Below the pieces are notes generated by a model, which saw nothing but the letters and a program-made list of their open reading frames with translations, searched no databases and was not told where the DNA came from. Of a DNA stretch of 64,000 nt, positions 49,401 through 60,901 are shown one piece after another. The translations under genes were made by a program, and so were the position numbers. The DNA is taken from assembly GCF_901709675.1 (NCBI RefSeq), contig NC_051091.1:10636967-10700966 (forward strand), in the 5' to 3' direction. This DNA is from Syngnathus acus (Eukaryota > Chordata > Actinopteri > Syngnathiformes > Syngnathidae). The stretch's first letter is position 1, and every line of letters starts with the position of its first letter.

Positions 49401-52400
49401 ACATGAGTTATACCTCTTCAAAGAGTCAAGAGTCAAGCACAACTCCTGAAACAGCCACCACCATGAGAACAATGCAAACTACCGGCAACAGTCCATCGAC
49501 AGCAACATCCAGTACTTCGACAAATACTGACATTTCATCACCTTTGCCTTCCACAATCCCACCAATGACCACTCACATGAGTCATACCTCTTCAAAGAGT
49601 CAAGAGTCAAGCACAACTCCTGAAACAGCCACCTCCGTGAGAACAATGCAAACTACCGGCAACAGTCCATCGACAGCAACATCCAGTACTTCGACAAATA
49701 CTGACATTTCCTCACCTTTGCCTTCCACAATCCCACCAATGACCACTCACATGAGTTATACCTCTTCAAAGAGTCAAGAGTCAAGCACAACTCCTGAAAC
49801 AGCCACCACCATGAGAACAATGCAAACTACCGGCAACAGTCCATCTACAGCAACACCCAGTACTTCGACAAATCCTGACATTTCCTCACCTTTGCCTTCC
49901 ACAATCCCACCTATGACCACTCACATGAGTCATACCTCTTCAAAGAGTCAAGAGTCAAGCACAACTCCTGAAACAGCCACCACCATGAGAACAATGCAAA
50001 CTACCGGCAACAGTCCATCTACAGCAACATCCAGTACTTCGACAAATACCGACATTTCATCACCTTTGCCTTCCACAATCCCACCAATGACCACTCACAT
50101 GAGTTATACCTCTTCAAAGAGTCAAGAGTCAAGCACAACTCCTGAAACAGCCACCACCATGAGAACAATGCAAACTACCGGCAACAGTCCATCTACAGCA
50201 ACACCCAGTACTTCGACAAATCCTGACATTTCCTCACCTTTGCCTTCCACAATCCCACCTATGACCACTCACATGAGTCATACCTCTTCAAAGAGTCAAG
50301 AGTCAAGCACAACTCCTGAAACAGCCACCACCATGAGAACAATGCAAACTACCGGCAACAGTCCATCTACAGCAACAGCCAGTACTTCGACAAATACCGA
50401 CATTTCATCACCTTTGCCTTCCACAATCCCACCTATGACCACTCACATGAGTCATACCTCTTCAAAGAGTCAAGAGTCAAGCACAACTCCTGAAACAGCC
50501 ACCACCGTGAGAACAATGCAAACTACCGGCAACAGTCCATCGACAGCAACATCCAGTACTTCGACAAATACTGACATTTCCTCACCTTTGCCTTCCACAA
50601 TCCCACCAATGACCACTCACATGAGTTATACCTCTTCAAAGAGTCAAGAGTCAAGCACAACTCCTGAAACAGCCACCACCATGAGAACAATGCAAACTAC
50701 CGAGACCAGTGCAGTGAATTCCATCATGACATCTCCAACCATCACTAAGTCCACTCCCACATCAACGAGTAATTCCACGGTCACACAGTGTCGAGACGAG
50801 GACTGTCAGTGCTTGATGGGCAAGTGCATATTCAGTACAGAACTCAATCAATGCCACTGCGTTTGCCAAGAGGGTATCTTTGGAGATACCTGCAACCTTG
50901 GACCAAACAACATATCTCCTGATATCAGTAAGGAAAACTTCACCTTTCTGAATGGTTTGCAGTGATACTTTGAGTTGTGCAATTGCTAATCAAACCTGGA
51001 ATTGTCAAAAAGGATTTTTTGAAAGTTTTAGTCCATATTGTACAAATTATTTTATGCATATGTACTGTTGAGTTATTTTTTTTCCCCTCACCTTACAGAT
51101 ACCACAGCAATACCTGATCGAAAAGTAAATATTACTTTGGATATCAAGATCCCGTTCTTAGATGATTTGCGCTCAACATCAAATTTCAACGATACGTTAG
51201 TGAAGAAGGTACAGTTGTGTGTTTTTTTTCTTTATTAACTGAGTACAGACTGGTTGAATATTGGTTAGCCTCACATTTCTGAGATCCTCTTTTTCAGCTT
51301 GAACCACTGTGCAAAGAAGCCGATTCCCAAGCTTTTAAAAAAGTACAAGTTGTCGAGCGACTGTAAGTTTACTGATCAAGTTGTTCAAATTACTTGCTCG
51401 ATTCAAGCTTTTTTTCATTTGTTGTCTGATTTTTACTTTATAGACCGGGAGATGTTATTGAAGCAAGGAGGATGGAACGCTCTCTGAGTGACCAACCAAA
51501 AATCCGGTTTTCTGAAATGTTATTTAAGAAGGTAGACATTTATTTATTTGTGTCAAGTCAAATATGTGATGTTCTTAGTACAATATGATTAGAACAATTC
51601 ATTGACTAAATAGTTTACCAGATTCTACCATCTATAGCATTTAGCAATTAGCGTAGCACCTTAAATACAGGCCTGATGTTTGCACTTTGAAGGCTCTGCT
51701 TTAAATTCCCTCATCAATGAGTTATTTGTGTTTTCTACTATAGTCGAGATCTCTGCTGAAGAAAGGCGACCCACGAGTAGACATCACAGAGTCGTTGTAG
51801 GTGAAACCCTGCCCGTTATTTTCTCGTTTTCGTCTCAAACATCTTCATTTGGCGACGATGCGTTTCCCTGTCGTAGGCCGAGAAGCGTTTTGGCTACAAG
51901 CCAAGCTCAGTACGCCTATCAGAATAACGCTACACAGATCAATTGGCTCAACACGAAGCTCGATGGCGCTTTGAAAAACATTCTGATGGACAGCGACAAC
52001 ATCCAGCAAATCTCTCAAGCCTTTGATAACACCAGCGTGCTCTTCAAGGGAGTCGTCTCCCCAACACCCCAGATTAACGGTAAATCCAACCTCATTTGTT
52101 GTTTTTGTGGCTCAAATAAAAAATTTTTTGTCGGCAATCAGATATCACGGACATTGAGCGCTTTGTCAGCTGCTCCAGTTTTCCTAATTACACTGCTGAG
52201 GTGATTGAGGGTCAATGGCAGTGCGTTGCACTCTGCAAAAAGATGCCGGACTACTGCAGTGGACACGGCAAATGTCACAATGATCTTCGCAAAGGGGCCG
52301 TGTGCAGGTAAAACCCTTTGATAGGTGCACCTGCACTATCCAGAGAGGCGTGACAAAGTATGACCCACTATAGTTTTATCCAGGCCATGAACCAGTTCTA

Positions 52401-54185
52401 TATTTGTTTGCCTATCATTCATTATTTATTGATTTTTGTGTATATATACCGTATTTAAAAAATGTGTATTCATTAAACAAGTGGAATATAAAAATATTAG
52501 CATTTTGTTATGCATCGTATTACACGATTGGTTATTTAAATTAATACAAAGGATAATATTTTGAAGAAAGGCAATGGATTATTATTATAATAATAATAAT
52601 AATTATTATTATTATTATTATTAAATAATAATAATAAATAATCTTTTTTAACATAATTTACAAATGTCCTGGCCTATTTATCAGTTTTAAAAACCAAATG
52701 TAACACCTGAGCACAAAAGTTTGCCCACGCCTGCTATATTTGATGCCATCCATCCCTTGGCTTGAATATTTTGCCTAGTGCTTGTCAAGTTAAACAAAGC
52801 GGCCTACATGCCACTCCGTGCCTCACTTAATCATCTCTTGCTTTGTCCACTTAAATAAATAAACACCTCACCTCACTCAAATTTTAACCGACTCAATTAT
52901 GTCTCTTCAACAAACAATCGCCCTACCCAAGATGGTGGCCTCTGTCATGTGACACCATGCCCAATTAATCATCCACTTAAAAAATACCATTAGATTGCCT
53001 CCATTTGATGCCTAAGTTCAGATAGTAACCTCAATTTTAATTGAAGCGGTCCCTCAGTTATTTGTCTACTATTTTGTAGACTTTATTCAACCACATGGTG
53101 CATACACTCCATTTAAGAAAAGAAGAAAAAAAAAGCCTCACCCTTATCCAGCAGGTGTATGTTAGTATGGATTAGAATGCACACATTTGCTTGTTTTTCC
53201 TTTAGCTGCGACGGGTCAAGCATAAGGCAGTATTACGGCCAACGATGTGACCGCTCACGCTGGGGTCCGGGCTTCTATGGAGCTCTATTCGGATCACTGG
53301 CAGCGGCCCTGCTGATCATCATGATTGTCATTTTGATCGTCTTCCTGGTCAAAAAGAGGCGGTCTGGGATGTGGTGAGTCAGGATCACAAAATAATATTT
53401 CAGTCTAGTCCAAAAACATCCAGTAAGGGATGAGGGGAGAGTTCTAGGCCAGAAATGATGAAATTGTGTTTTCAGGAAAAGGACTGATGGAGGATTTATA
53501 GATTTTGAAGAAGACTACTTTGACTTCACAAACATTGGTAAATTGAACTTTTTTATATTATCTACTTTATACATTTTTTAAGCTTTATTTTTTTTCTACT
53601 TTAGTCTCATAAAATTACACTTTATTTGTAAAAGAAAAATACAACTTTATTGTCATCAAAATGCAAACTGTGTAATCAATAGGACTTTCTTCTTTTCATA
53701 TAACATGCCAAGTTTATTCTTGTAACCTTCCAGTCGGTTTCTTCTTGTCATGAAAAGAAATGTTATCTAAAAATGTTCTTGTAAAATTGCTACAATTTTC
53801 TTAAAATCAAAATGCAGGAAAAGAACATAAATAGATGTTAAAGTAATTCCTTGCCTCAAACGGCTCTGATAGCCTCACTATGGTAATTACAGCCACCAGG
53901 GGGCGTGGTTTGAATTGGTGACATAAATTGCTATCAATATTATATTATATGAACGATTTTAAATGCAAATGTTATTTGTTTTGTGTGGAGGACGTCGCAA
54001 TTTGGGACTGGCTGGTCTTTACACGACTGAAAGGTTGACGGCATTTAGAGAGCTTTGATAGACAAATGCAGGTACGATTTTCTTGGTTCTGTTAGATTAA
54101 ATAATTTAAGGCTCGCAAAAATGTCACGTTCAATAATCCTGAATTCAACGTGCTTTTTCTTTTTGTGTCTGTAGGTAACAAGTAA
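46366..54185 (+). CDS. Transmembrane mucin, MUC3/12/17-like (EGF-SEA-EGF-TM)
   Basis: Membrane-anchored glycoprotein, probably of an epithelial surface. The model has exons 46366-46447, 47523-50927, 51099-51208, 51298-51362, 51877-52079, 52142-52307, 53206-53373, 53476-53537 and 54175-54185: 1,423 residues, all phases matching. Residues 1-25 form a signal peptide (MWRRISTVFM, then a hydrophobic core). About 28-1110 is a Thr/Ser/Pro domain without cysteine, mostly 58-residue repeats. An EGF-like module with eight Cys spans 1117-1151, SEA spans about 1163-1260, a six-Cys EGF spans 1320-1358, the transmembrane segment is 1365-1392 and an acidic aromatic tail ends in GNK. EGF-SEA-EGF order is the MUC3/12/17 layout; MUC13 has an extra EGF. 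SEA has R-S in place of the G-S autocleavage pair. One-to-one orthology to a human mucin is not claimed. Confidence 0.88.
46546..47190. mobile_element. hAT-type MITE (645 bp) with 8-bp target duplication
   Basis: Fifteen-bp perfect terminal inverted repeats (caggggttcttaacc at the left end, ggttaagaacccctg at the right) are flanked by identical gtctagat copies at 46538-46545 and 47191-47198. The 8-bp duplication and CAGGG-type ends are diagnostic of the hAT superfamily. There is no transposase frame, so it is non-autonomous. It sits in mucin intron 1 and leaves the splice sites intact. Confidence 0.9.
47523..50927 (+). CDS. Mucin giant exon: PTS repeats and first EGF-like module
   Basis: A 3.4-kb exon. 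The acceptor cattcgctctag ends at 47522 and is the only in-phase one after the stop at 47456-47458. The donor gtaagg is at 50928. It encodes a diverged Thr/Ser-rich leader, the tandem array, a short spacer with the N-glycosylation sequon NST, then CRDEDCQCLMGKC and the rest of a Cys-rich EGF-like module ending GIFGDTC. The N-terminal boundary is less certain than the rest. Confidence 0.85.
48083..50692 (+). repeat. Mucin coding minisatellite: 15 units of 174 bp
   Basis: Units start with caaactac at 48083, 48257, 48431 and every 174 bp to 50519; the sixteenth start at 50693 is already unique sequence. Each unit is 58 codons, so number changes keep the frame. The consensus contains TTGNSPSTATSSTSTNTD, ISSPLPSTIPPMTTHMSHTS and SKSQESSTTPETATT. 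The first two units are diverged; the others differ at few sites (Met/Val/Thr in the TTMRTM position, Thr/Pro in STNTD, His/Tyr, Ser/Pro/Ala). It is very rich in O-glycosylation acceptors. Confidence 0.95.
51099..51362 (+). CDS. Mucin SEA domain, first half (two exons)
   Basis: Exons 51099-51208 and 51298-51362. They encode VNITLDIKIPFLDDL, then the NDTLVKK/LEPLCKEAD junction and FKKVQVVERL, the beta-strand and helix pattern of a SEA domain up to the strand before the cleavage loop. The exon ends in phase 2 and joins 51877. Confidence 0.75.
51444..51531 (+). other. Exon-like diverged duplicate of the SEA second-half exon
   Basis: The segment has a good acceptor (ttttactttatag) and a donor (gtagac), with the same phase as the exon at 51877. 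Its translation LPGDVIEAR ... DQPKIRFSEMLFKK parallels LPRSVLATS ... NATQINWLNTKLDG. A following segment, 51744-51796, also has splice-like ends; the pair totals 141 bp, so joint inclusion keeps the frame but would break the SEA fold. It could be a relic, a cassette or chance. Confidence 0.35.
51877..52079 (+). CDS. Mucin SEA second half and stalk
   Basis: The acceptor ccctgtcgtag ends at 51876; the donor gtaaat is at 52080. It encodes PRSVLATSQAQYAYQNNATQ and then INWLNTKLDGALKNIL, the strand and helix that follow the SEA cleavage loop. The Gly of the usual G-S-V-V-V loop is Arg here, so autoproteolysis is doubtful. Sequons NAT and NTS are present. Confidence 0.8.
52142..53537 (+). CDS. Mucin second EGF, transmembrane segment and tail (three exons)
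   Basis: Exons 52142-52307, 53206-53373 and 53476-53537. The first gives ERFVSCSSFPNYTAEV, GQWQCVALC and most of an EGF module (CKKMPDYCSGHGKC). The second finishes the EGF (GQRC) and encodes GPGFYGALFGSLAAALLI, continuing hydrophobic to VFLVKKRR. The third encodes KRTDGGFIDFEEDYFDFTNI. The last two residues before the stop come from 54175-54185. Confidence 0.88.
52578..52642. repeat. (AAT)n/(ATT)n microsatellite
   Basis: Interrupted trinucleotide run in a mucin intron that switches from ATT to AAT orientation and could form hairpins. Confidence 0.85.
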
Positions 54186-54750
54186 GAGGTAGTAAACGTC
54201 AGCCCCAGATGACGACAAACTGATACTGATACAATCAATGGATATATTATATGTATTTGATTTATGATTTAAGATTGTATTCATTTGTATTTACTTTTTT
54301 CAATGCATGTTTTTTCTTACTTATATACAGTTGCTTACAAATTGATATAAAAAAAGTCTCAAGATTACACTTTCTTCACAAAATTAAAATCCTTTTTTTT
54401 TTTTTAATTTACTGACTGTATTTCAAAACCTGTCCGAGGTCAACATGATTGTCAGTACGTCCAACAGTGAGAGGCATTTTTTGCTAATGAACGTGCAGAT
54501 TTTTTTTCTCTCTCCTGACCTGAAAGGAAAAATGATTAACCAAGCAGCTGCAGTTTGTAGTGTTACGTCGTTAAATATTAACTGTGTCCAACCCACATCG
54601 ACATAATTGAGGGACAAATTACCTGCTCTCATGCACGTTCAAACTGAGAATTACATGTATGATACGTACTTTATTTTTTAATTGTGTAGCTGTATATATA
54701 TATCCTGGGGCCAGCAAATGAAAGCCAATAAAGGTCCAAAACGAATCTAA
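54186..54750 (+). other. Mucin 3'UTR
   Basis: Non-coding sequence after the TAA at 54183-54185. It ends near an AATAAA at 54727-54732, followed by T-rich sequence. No other signal is closer. Confidence 0.55.
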
Positions 54751-54944
54751 TCCTGAGACTGATTACATAATTTCTCTATTTCACATTGAAGGCATTTTTT
54801 AAAAATTATTTTTGCACGTGTGGGCGTGAGTGCATCCGGTGGGGCATGAACCAGGGAGTGGATGACAACGCTGTCATACACCTGTCAGTCAACCTTTGTA
54901 AGTCACTCGCTGGATGGAGGCCAGTCACAATAAGGCACAGAAGG

Positions 54945-55098
<154 letters not shown>

Positions 55099-55138
55099 GT
55101 GCAGGCCAAGCAGACTGAAAGCAATTCATATAAATAGG

Positions 55139-58100
55139 TTTATTTTACTTTCCTTTGAAAAAACAACTATGTATAATAAACAAATGGAATCGTTAAATAC
55201 TGTACACAGCATACTGAACTCTCCCAGTGCACTTCCTCACCACAGCAGAGAAGTTATTTAGTCTTCAGTTGTTGTTTTTTTTTCTTCATTTTTTTCCTAA
55301 TAAGACATTTGAATACCTTTCAAGATTAAATAGTACCAGTGTATGATGTAAACATTTCTTTTCATTTCTGGGGGTAACTTTTGAAGTCCAAGCAACATTG
55401 TTTGTGAGCAGAAATAAAAAAAAGATATATATATATATAAACGTATATGTACTTCAATAACCGGTTGACCTTAGTTAGCAATTTTCCCCCAAAGTGAACT
55501 CTGGGTTCTTTGATACGTGTGCTACATTTACAATATCATCCTCAAGTGTCCATTGGGTAATGGAAGAACAATAAAAAAAAAAAAAGTTCATGAAGTCTAT
55601 ATTGTATATATATTGTATTTCTCTATTTTTTTCTCTCCGTCGGCTGCCAGCAGCCAAAGTCTCTCAGGCCACACCCACTGCAATCATGTCAGGCAGGAAT
55701 GCATGAGCAGAACAGGAAAGACTGTGTCCACATGCTGAAGGTAAACCCTGAACACTTGTCCTCTTGCATTTAAGACATCTCCATTTTTAGAGATCCTCCT
55801 CACTTCACTCTCATGCACACAATGAACCCCATACATCTGTCGTTTTGGTTTACCAAGGAGTATTAGGGTGACAATAGAATGGAGGAAAAAATAGTCATGA
55901 CAGTAAAATATGATTTGAAAAAAAAAGTCCTTCTTTGGGGAAAAAAACGTAATAATCTGAGGGGAAAAAAATTGTATTACTGAATTTTGAGATTACGGTT
56001 GGGATTTGTGAGGGGGGCGAGAAAGAGAGTCACAAACACATTTGCGAAAAGGTAGTCCTTTTTGGGGGTAGTAAAAAATATGAGCTCCATTTCTCGTGTT
56101 TTTTTATGGATAAAACGTAATCATACAAAAATGAAATTAAAATCATATTTTAAGAATTTGGCTTTTTTTATTTTGATATTTGTTCCCAACAAATCTGGAA
56201 AAACTTTCTGAAAAAATATACTTTATTCTCACTGTATTAAACTTCATTTGAACTAAATGTGAATTTATTTGGAACATTAATGCTTTACTACTTTTCATGT
56301 CCTATTTTCTTTTCCGCGTGGCCCTAATACTCCTTTGAAAAAAGCTCAACCCCCCAAAATAACAGACAATGTGAAATGGAGGATTCGTATCGAGGGAGGT
56401 AGCAAATGTGTTCCAAACAATGACTCACAGCTTGACCATTAAATATATTTAAAAAAAAAAGAATTTCATTAAGAATACATTCACTAAAGCTGGGCATACA
56501 CTGTACAAAGCGTTAGTTTAACTTTCACACTTAATTGCCAATGAGAGAACATCAAAACAAGCGATTGAAGGGTTCATTTAACGCCTGTGGGGGTCAGTAG
56601 AGTGCTTTTAAACAGTTGCCAACTGTCAAAACAATCGAGAAAAGGCATTTTGCGCCATAAGTGGGCTAGGAATGCTAATGCTAAAGATGCTAAGAACACA
56701 GCGATGAGCTTCTTTAATCTTTGTTGCATGTGTCTTTATTTTACAGTGTATGTCCAGCTTTAGGCTGATGCTCTCTGTGCAACCTCCAAATGCCAAAAAT
56801 AAAAACAATTAAATGCAGTAACAAGTACGGTCACGGAAAAAACATCCACGCAAACAACACTCAAGGGACGACAGACACTGGCTTTTCGTGCTGGGATTTT
56901 TCTGTCCATGGAATGGGTGGATGGAGTCACCTAGGACAATTTTTTGCCTTTTGGAGGTAGTATCAGAATCATAAAGGAGCCAATGTGCAGTTGATATAAA
57001 AAATCTAAACACCCCCATTCATATTTCATTTTTAAAGAAACGAAGATAAATCATTTCTTAGAACTGGGCCTTAGTCAAGGTGGAGGGAGTTATAATAGCA
57101 GTCAGCGTTAGCATGGAAACGTTCAATTTGATATGATTCATCCCTCTCTTTTTTTTTTTTACATTACATAAACCTAGCATTTGGACAGGGGTGTGTAGAA
57201 TTTTTATAGCCACTGTAAATGGTGTACGCCAGCATGGCGGAACAGGGTGGTGCGAAGTTTTAACGCCTGTAGCTCACGTCCGAGAACCATTTTCAACATG
57301 AAATGTCACATACGATTATGACAAAATACATTTGAGGGAAAAAACAAAGTGTGAGACGAACCATGCTGAGTTGTGTTACAGATCTAATACGTCTGTTTAT
57401 GAGGCTACAGAAGCTGCACTTGACTTTCATGCTAAGCTACGAACAAGTTGGGGGAAAACAACAAAGACATGAACAAAAACAATAATAATCATACGCTCAC
57501 ATACAGTAGATACTCGAGTGCTAAAATCCTTCATTTGACCCTAAAATAACTGATATTAGGGATGGGCTGAGTTTTCTTGGGCGACTATGGGCGAAAATGT
57601 AGTGGCAAACGTTCTGAACTCCCTTTCCATGCTAGCTAGTGTCTTATCTCATCTCATCAGTGATTTTGCAGGCTCCCCCTAGTGGTATCCAAATGAATTA
57701 CTGATGTTCAAACAGTGCATAAAGTTACAGTGGCTTAAACTTTTAGTACAAAACATTTGTTAAGTACAGTTCAGTTGTATAGTATTTAACTTTTAGGAGC
57801 AATTCATTTGCCATTTTTTTCCACTGTTGAGAACCTTTAGGTACAATGTTTATATATGTGTCAAACATTTTAAAATAGTTTTCTTCTCCTTAGTATTTAA
57901 ACGCAAAGTTAACGTTAAAACTGTGCATTATGTTATGGTGACTTACAGTCAAAGATTTTTTTTAGACATGACGAACACCTTCTACGCTACTGCATTCAAT
58001 GTTCGTCATTCCGATGATGCTTGCAGTGGTTACAAAGGTTTTGAGAACACCCGGAGTAGCTTGTGCTCAACTTCAGCAAAACCAAGTGAGACCGGATCAA

Positions 58101-58487
58101 CAAAGTCTCTGCTGTTTGCTGCAATTTAGTGCACTCCTTTTTTGCCTCACGCTTCAAGACCTAATTCATTTACCCTATTGACTAGTATGCCCATCCCTAG
58201 CAAGTGTCATTACTGACCTTTTGTCCCAGTTGAGATAAAAAGCAGCGTTTACATTTTTTTAAAGCCCCAACACATCACAGTCAACCATCCAGACACAAAA
58301 CACTGAAAGTGAGGTGGTTCAAGGCCCGCTTGCACCTTTCGGACTGTAAAATCTTTCAACGTGGTTGAATGCAACCCGTGATGAGTCGCGTTAGCAGTAA
58401 CTGGATACAGTGCGCGAGTACCCTGTGTCCTTAAATACCTGGCGGGTTCTAAACTAAAAGCAGCAGTTTGGAGCACGACGAGGATCC
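55139..58487 (-). other. errfi1: errfi1 3'UTR (extent inferred)
   Basis: Minus-strand sequence after the errfi1 stop, with no other gene. AATAAA on this strand at 55144-55139 is the most distal candidate end; another lies at 56740-56735. The stretch has scattered ATTTA pentamers on the minus strand, expected for an unstable immediate-early transcript. The true end is not determinable here. Confidence 0.4.
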
Positions 58488-58888
58488 TCAAACTAGATCC
58501 ACGGGTGCTTTCCGCCGGGTGTGGCAGTCGCAGTCCGAGTCCGGGCTGTCGAAGGACTGCAGGAATTCTTCCACGGACCTGGAATCCACGAAGGTCGGCC
58601 GGTGAGGCAGAAGGTAGTAATGAGTGCTGCTGGCCTTTTTCCCCTCCTTGTCCACAATAGGCAGGATGCAAGGTGAGCCCTCGCTGTTTTGTCTCCGTAA
58701 ACTCCGACTGACGTACTTGGGGTTGGGTGCAAAGCTTTGGGTGGTGGGCATCACGTTGTTGGTGTATGTTGGGAGGCTCCGGGGGCTCGGGGTGCGGGAG
58801 CTGCCCAAGGACAAGGGGTCCCTTGGGGGCAGCTTTGGTGGTTTGTCCTTGTCACTGTACGAGACCTCTGCTGACCAGCGGCGGGTGT
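58488..58888 (-). CDS. errfi1: errfi1 last coding exon: ErbB-binding segment and YYLLP
   Basis: The minus-strand acceptor ctttctgtcag ends at 58889, and the stop TGA is at 58490-58488. It begins by completing an Asp codon, then [16 protein letters not shown]. It holds both regions known in the human protein to inhibit the receptor: the segment docking on the kinase C-lobe and the dual-tyrosine STHYYLLP segment. Confidence 0.94.
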
Positions 58889-60824
58889 CTGACAGAAAGA
58901 AGACAAAGGTCTTGATTGAATAAGTTTCAGATGCAACGATCTGTGTGTCAGTAACTTTCACTAACCCAGGCTAAACCTAGCTCCTCCCCAACACAAATAG
59001 GAAATGATCCTGGTAAAGAAATGGATGGATGGATGGACGGACGGACGATCAATCGCCCGCCTACCCCAAAACCAAATAAATTACATTAAACGTTTGGCCT
59101 GCGTTGAGTCTAGAAACATCACTCATCAACATTTGAACAGGATTAACTGCGGTTGTCGTTCGCATTCCTTGAGGTATTTCGACCCAATCATATCATTAGT
59201 AAAGTAACCATTAAATTAAAAGCAAACCTGCAACCACAATCATCATCATGTTTTTGATATAAAATTAATTAAAGTGTTAAATTCATACCTCTTTGACAAT
59301 GTGTGGGATCTGCTGTTTTGCTTGTCCGTGGTGGGATCGGCGGCGGAACGTCTGTTCTGTGATCCGTGTTGAAGGTGGAGTGATTGAGGCGCAGTAGGCA
59401 AGGCTTGTTTAAGGATCCAGCAGGTGAATGATTGAGTGAGAGAGAACGATGTAGTCTCCTTTGAGTTTTGTCCCGCTGCCGTTGGCAGCTCGCCGGTAAT
59501 TCCTGGCGCCGAAGCTCCTGCACATCCTTTTGCTGCGGGGGATGCGCGGGAAGCTGCTGAGTTTGAGGTTGCCTCGGGCTTTGCGGTCCTAAAGGCCCGT
59601 CGTAGTACGCGTGGTTAATCTGTCCGCAGTCCCTGAGGCTTCTCCGACTGGGAAGTCCAGTCCGAAAGGAAGAGGGTTTGGAACACTGATGAGACACCAA
59701 ACAGCAGCTCTCGTCCGTGCTGGTGAAGAACTCCACCTCGTTGTCCATGGCCAGCTCCGATGAGCTGTCGATATGCAGCGGGATGGGCGGCAGAGGCTTA
59801 GAGCACCTGTCCGGAGTCTGCGGCGGACTGCTGCACTCGTACATGGAGAGCCGCTGGAATGAGGGGACCACCTGGTCGTCATTGGTTGGACTCGGCGAGG
59901 ATGGTTCGGCACTGCAGGACAGGGAGAGATGGGAAGGCCGCGACTTCTTGGGAGGTAATTTCAGAGTGCTGGAATTGTAATTATGTCCTGCAGAAGAGCA
60001 ACAATGACACATTACGACGTTAGTCATAGAAACAGACAAGACAATACAATTTATATAGCCCACGAAAAACATGGAAACATGAGCTTGTGTTTGAATTTTG
60101 CTGGAAACATACCAAACAGGGTATGAAAATAACTTCTGTGACCCACGTTCTTCACTGCACACAAAATAAATCTCTTCAATCATTGTGGTTGTGGTTGTGG
60201 CATTCCTCAAAGTGTTTCGAACTAATCATGTCACTAAATAAGCTCATCAAAATATCAAAAGCAAATTTACAACCACAACCAGAAAAATCCCATTGTTGAA
60301 TGGCTGCCTTTCTGATAACTGTGGGCATTCTTACCCTTGTTTCCGACATAACTCTTGGATTAGATCTCATTATATTGTGCAGTTGTGTCTATTGTTGTAC
60401 CCAGTCAATTTCAATGTTGGCAATACTCCCAAAAACAAGGATGGTGAGCCGATGACAGCATAAAAGCAAAGAAACATTTGTGTTACAGAGGGCAGAATGG
60501 AAGCAATTGACAAAGGACGACTCTTACTTTCATAGCTTAGCAATGGCGGACTCTTGTGCTGGCCATGAGAGCTGTGATCTGGGTGTGCAGATTTCATAGT
60601 GAAGTAGAAGCTGTCAAGGATATAAACGATTACGACCACACTCTTCAACCACGCAACATTCCGCCTTCTTCTGTAAGAATGTCGTGGAGCACTCACTTGT
60701 CTATGTCGTGGGTAAAGCTCCACGATGCTTTTGATCCAGCCATGCTGTGATAGTAGCTGCCCCGCAGGAAGGGGTGTTCTACGGGAAAAGATGTCTCCTG
60801 GGCAGTCAGGCCCACTGTGGACAT
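58488..60824 (-). CDS. errfi1: ERBB receptor feedback inhibitor 1 (MIG6/RALT)
   Basis: Cytoplasmic adaptor induced by growth-factor signalling that binds and inhibits the ErbB kinase domain. Minus-strand coding exons are 60824-60697, 60610-60528, 59987-59289 and 58888-58488; phases agree, giving 436 residues (human 462). The N-terminus [10 protein letters not shown] parallels human MSIAGVAAQE. Further hallmarks are [39 protein letters not shown], the proline-rich [11 protein letters not shown], and the kinase-binding segment [20 protein letters not shown]. Next come [23 protein letters not shown] and SSTHYYLLP, whose tyrosines fall at 394-395, the same numbers as the phosphorylated pair in human. 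The C-terminus after YYLLP is shorter than human and ends [15 protein letters not shown]. An upstream in-frame ATG (60848) would add eight residues. The teleost a or b copy is not resolved. Confidence 0.95.
59289..59987 (-). CDS. errfi1: errfi1 large central exon
   Basis: Acceptor ttctgcag and donor gtatga on the minus strand. It encodes a Ser/Pro-rich region, the conserved GQINHAYYD block, a Gln/Pro-rich insert without obvious human counterpart ([18 protein letters not shown]), the [20 protein letters not shown] block that in human contains a 14-3-3 type site, and the start of the kinase-binding segment. Confidence 0.92.
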
Positions 60825-60900
60825 GCTCCAGGCACACTCGGGTCGCATCAAAGCCAGGAAACACTCGGATCGTCGGTCCGGCTGGCTGCCACTCTTGTAC
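60697..60900 (-). other. errfi1: errfi1 start-codon exon including 5'UTR part
   Basis: The minus-strand acceptor cctgtcgcag ends at 60901, so the exon starts within the 5'UTR; the donor is gtgagt at 60696. At least one non-coding exon must lie further upstream (higher coordinates). Confidence 0.8.
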
Positions 60901-60901
60901 C

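Noticed and set aside
48083-50692. CRISPR-like array
   Set aside because: Repeats are long, contiguous, coding and without spacers; this is a vertebrate mucin minisatellite.
51744-51796. Second optional mucin exon
   Set aside because: Splice ends are acceptable but the peptide fits nothing in the SEA domain; skipping it gives a normal SEA fold, so it is left out of the main model.
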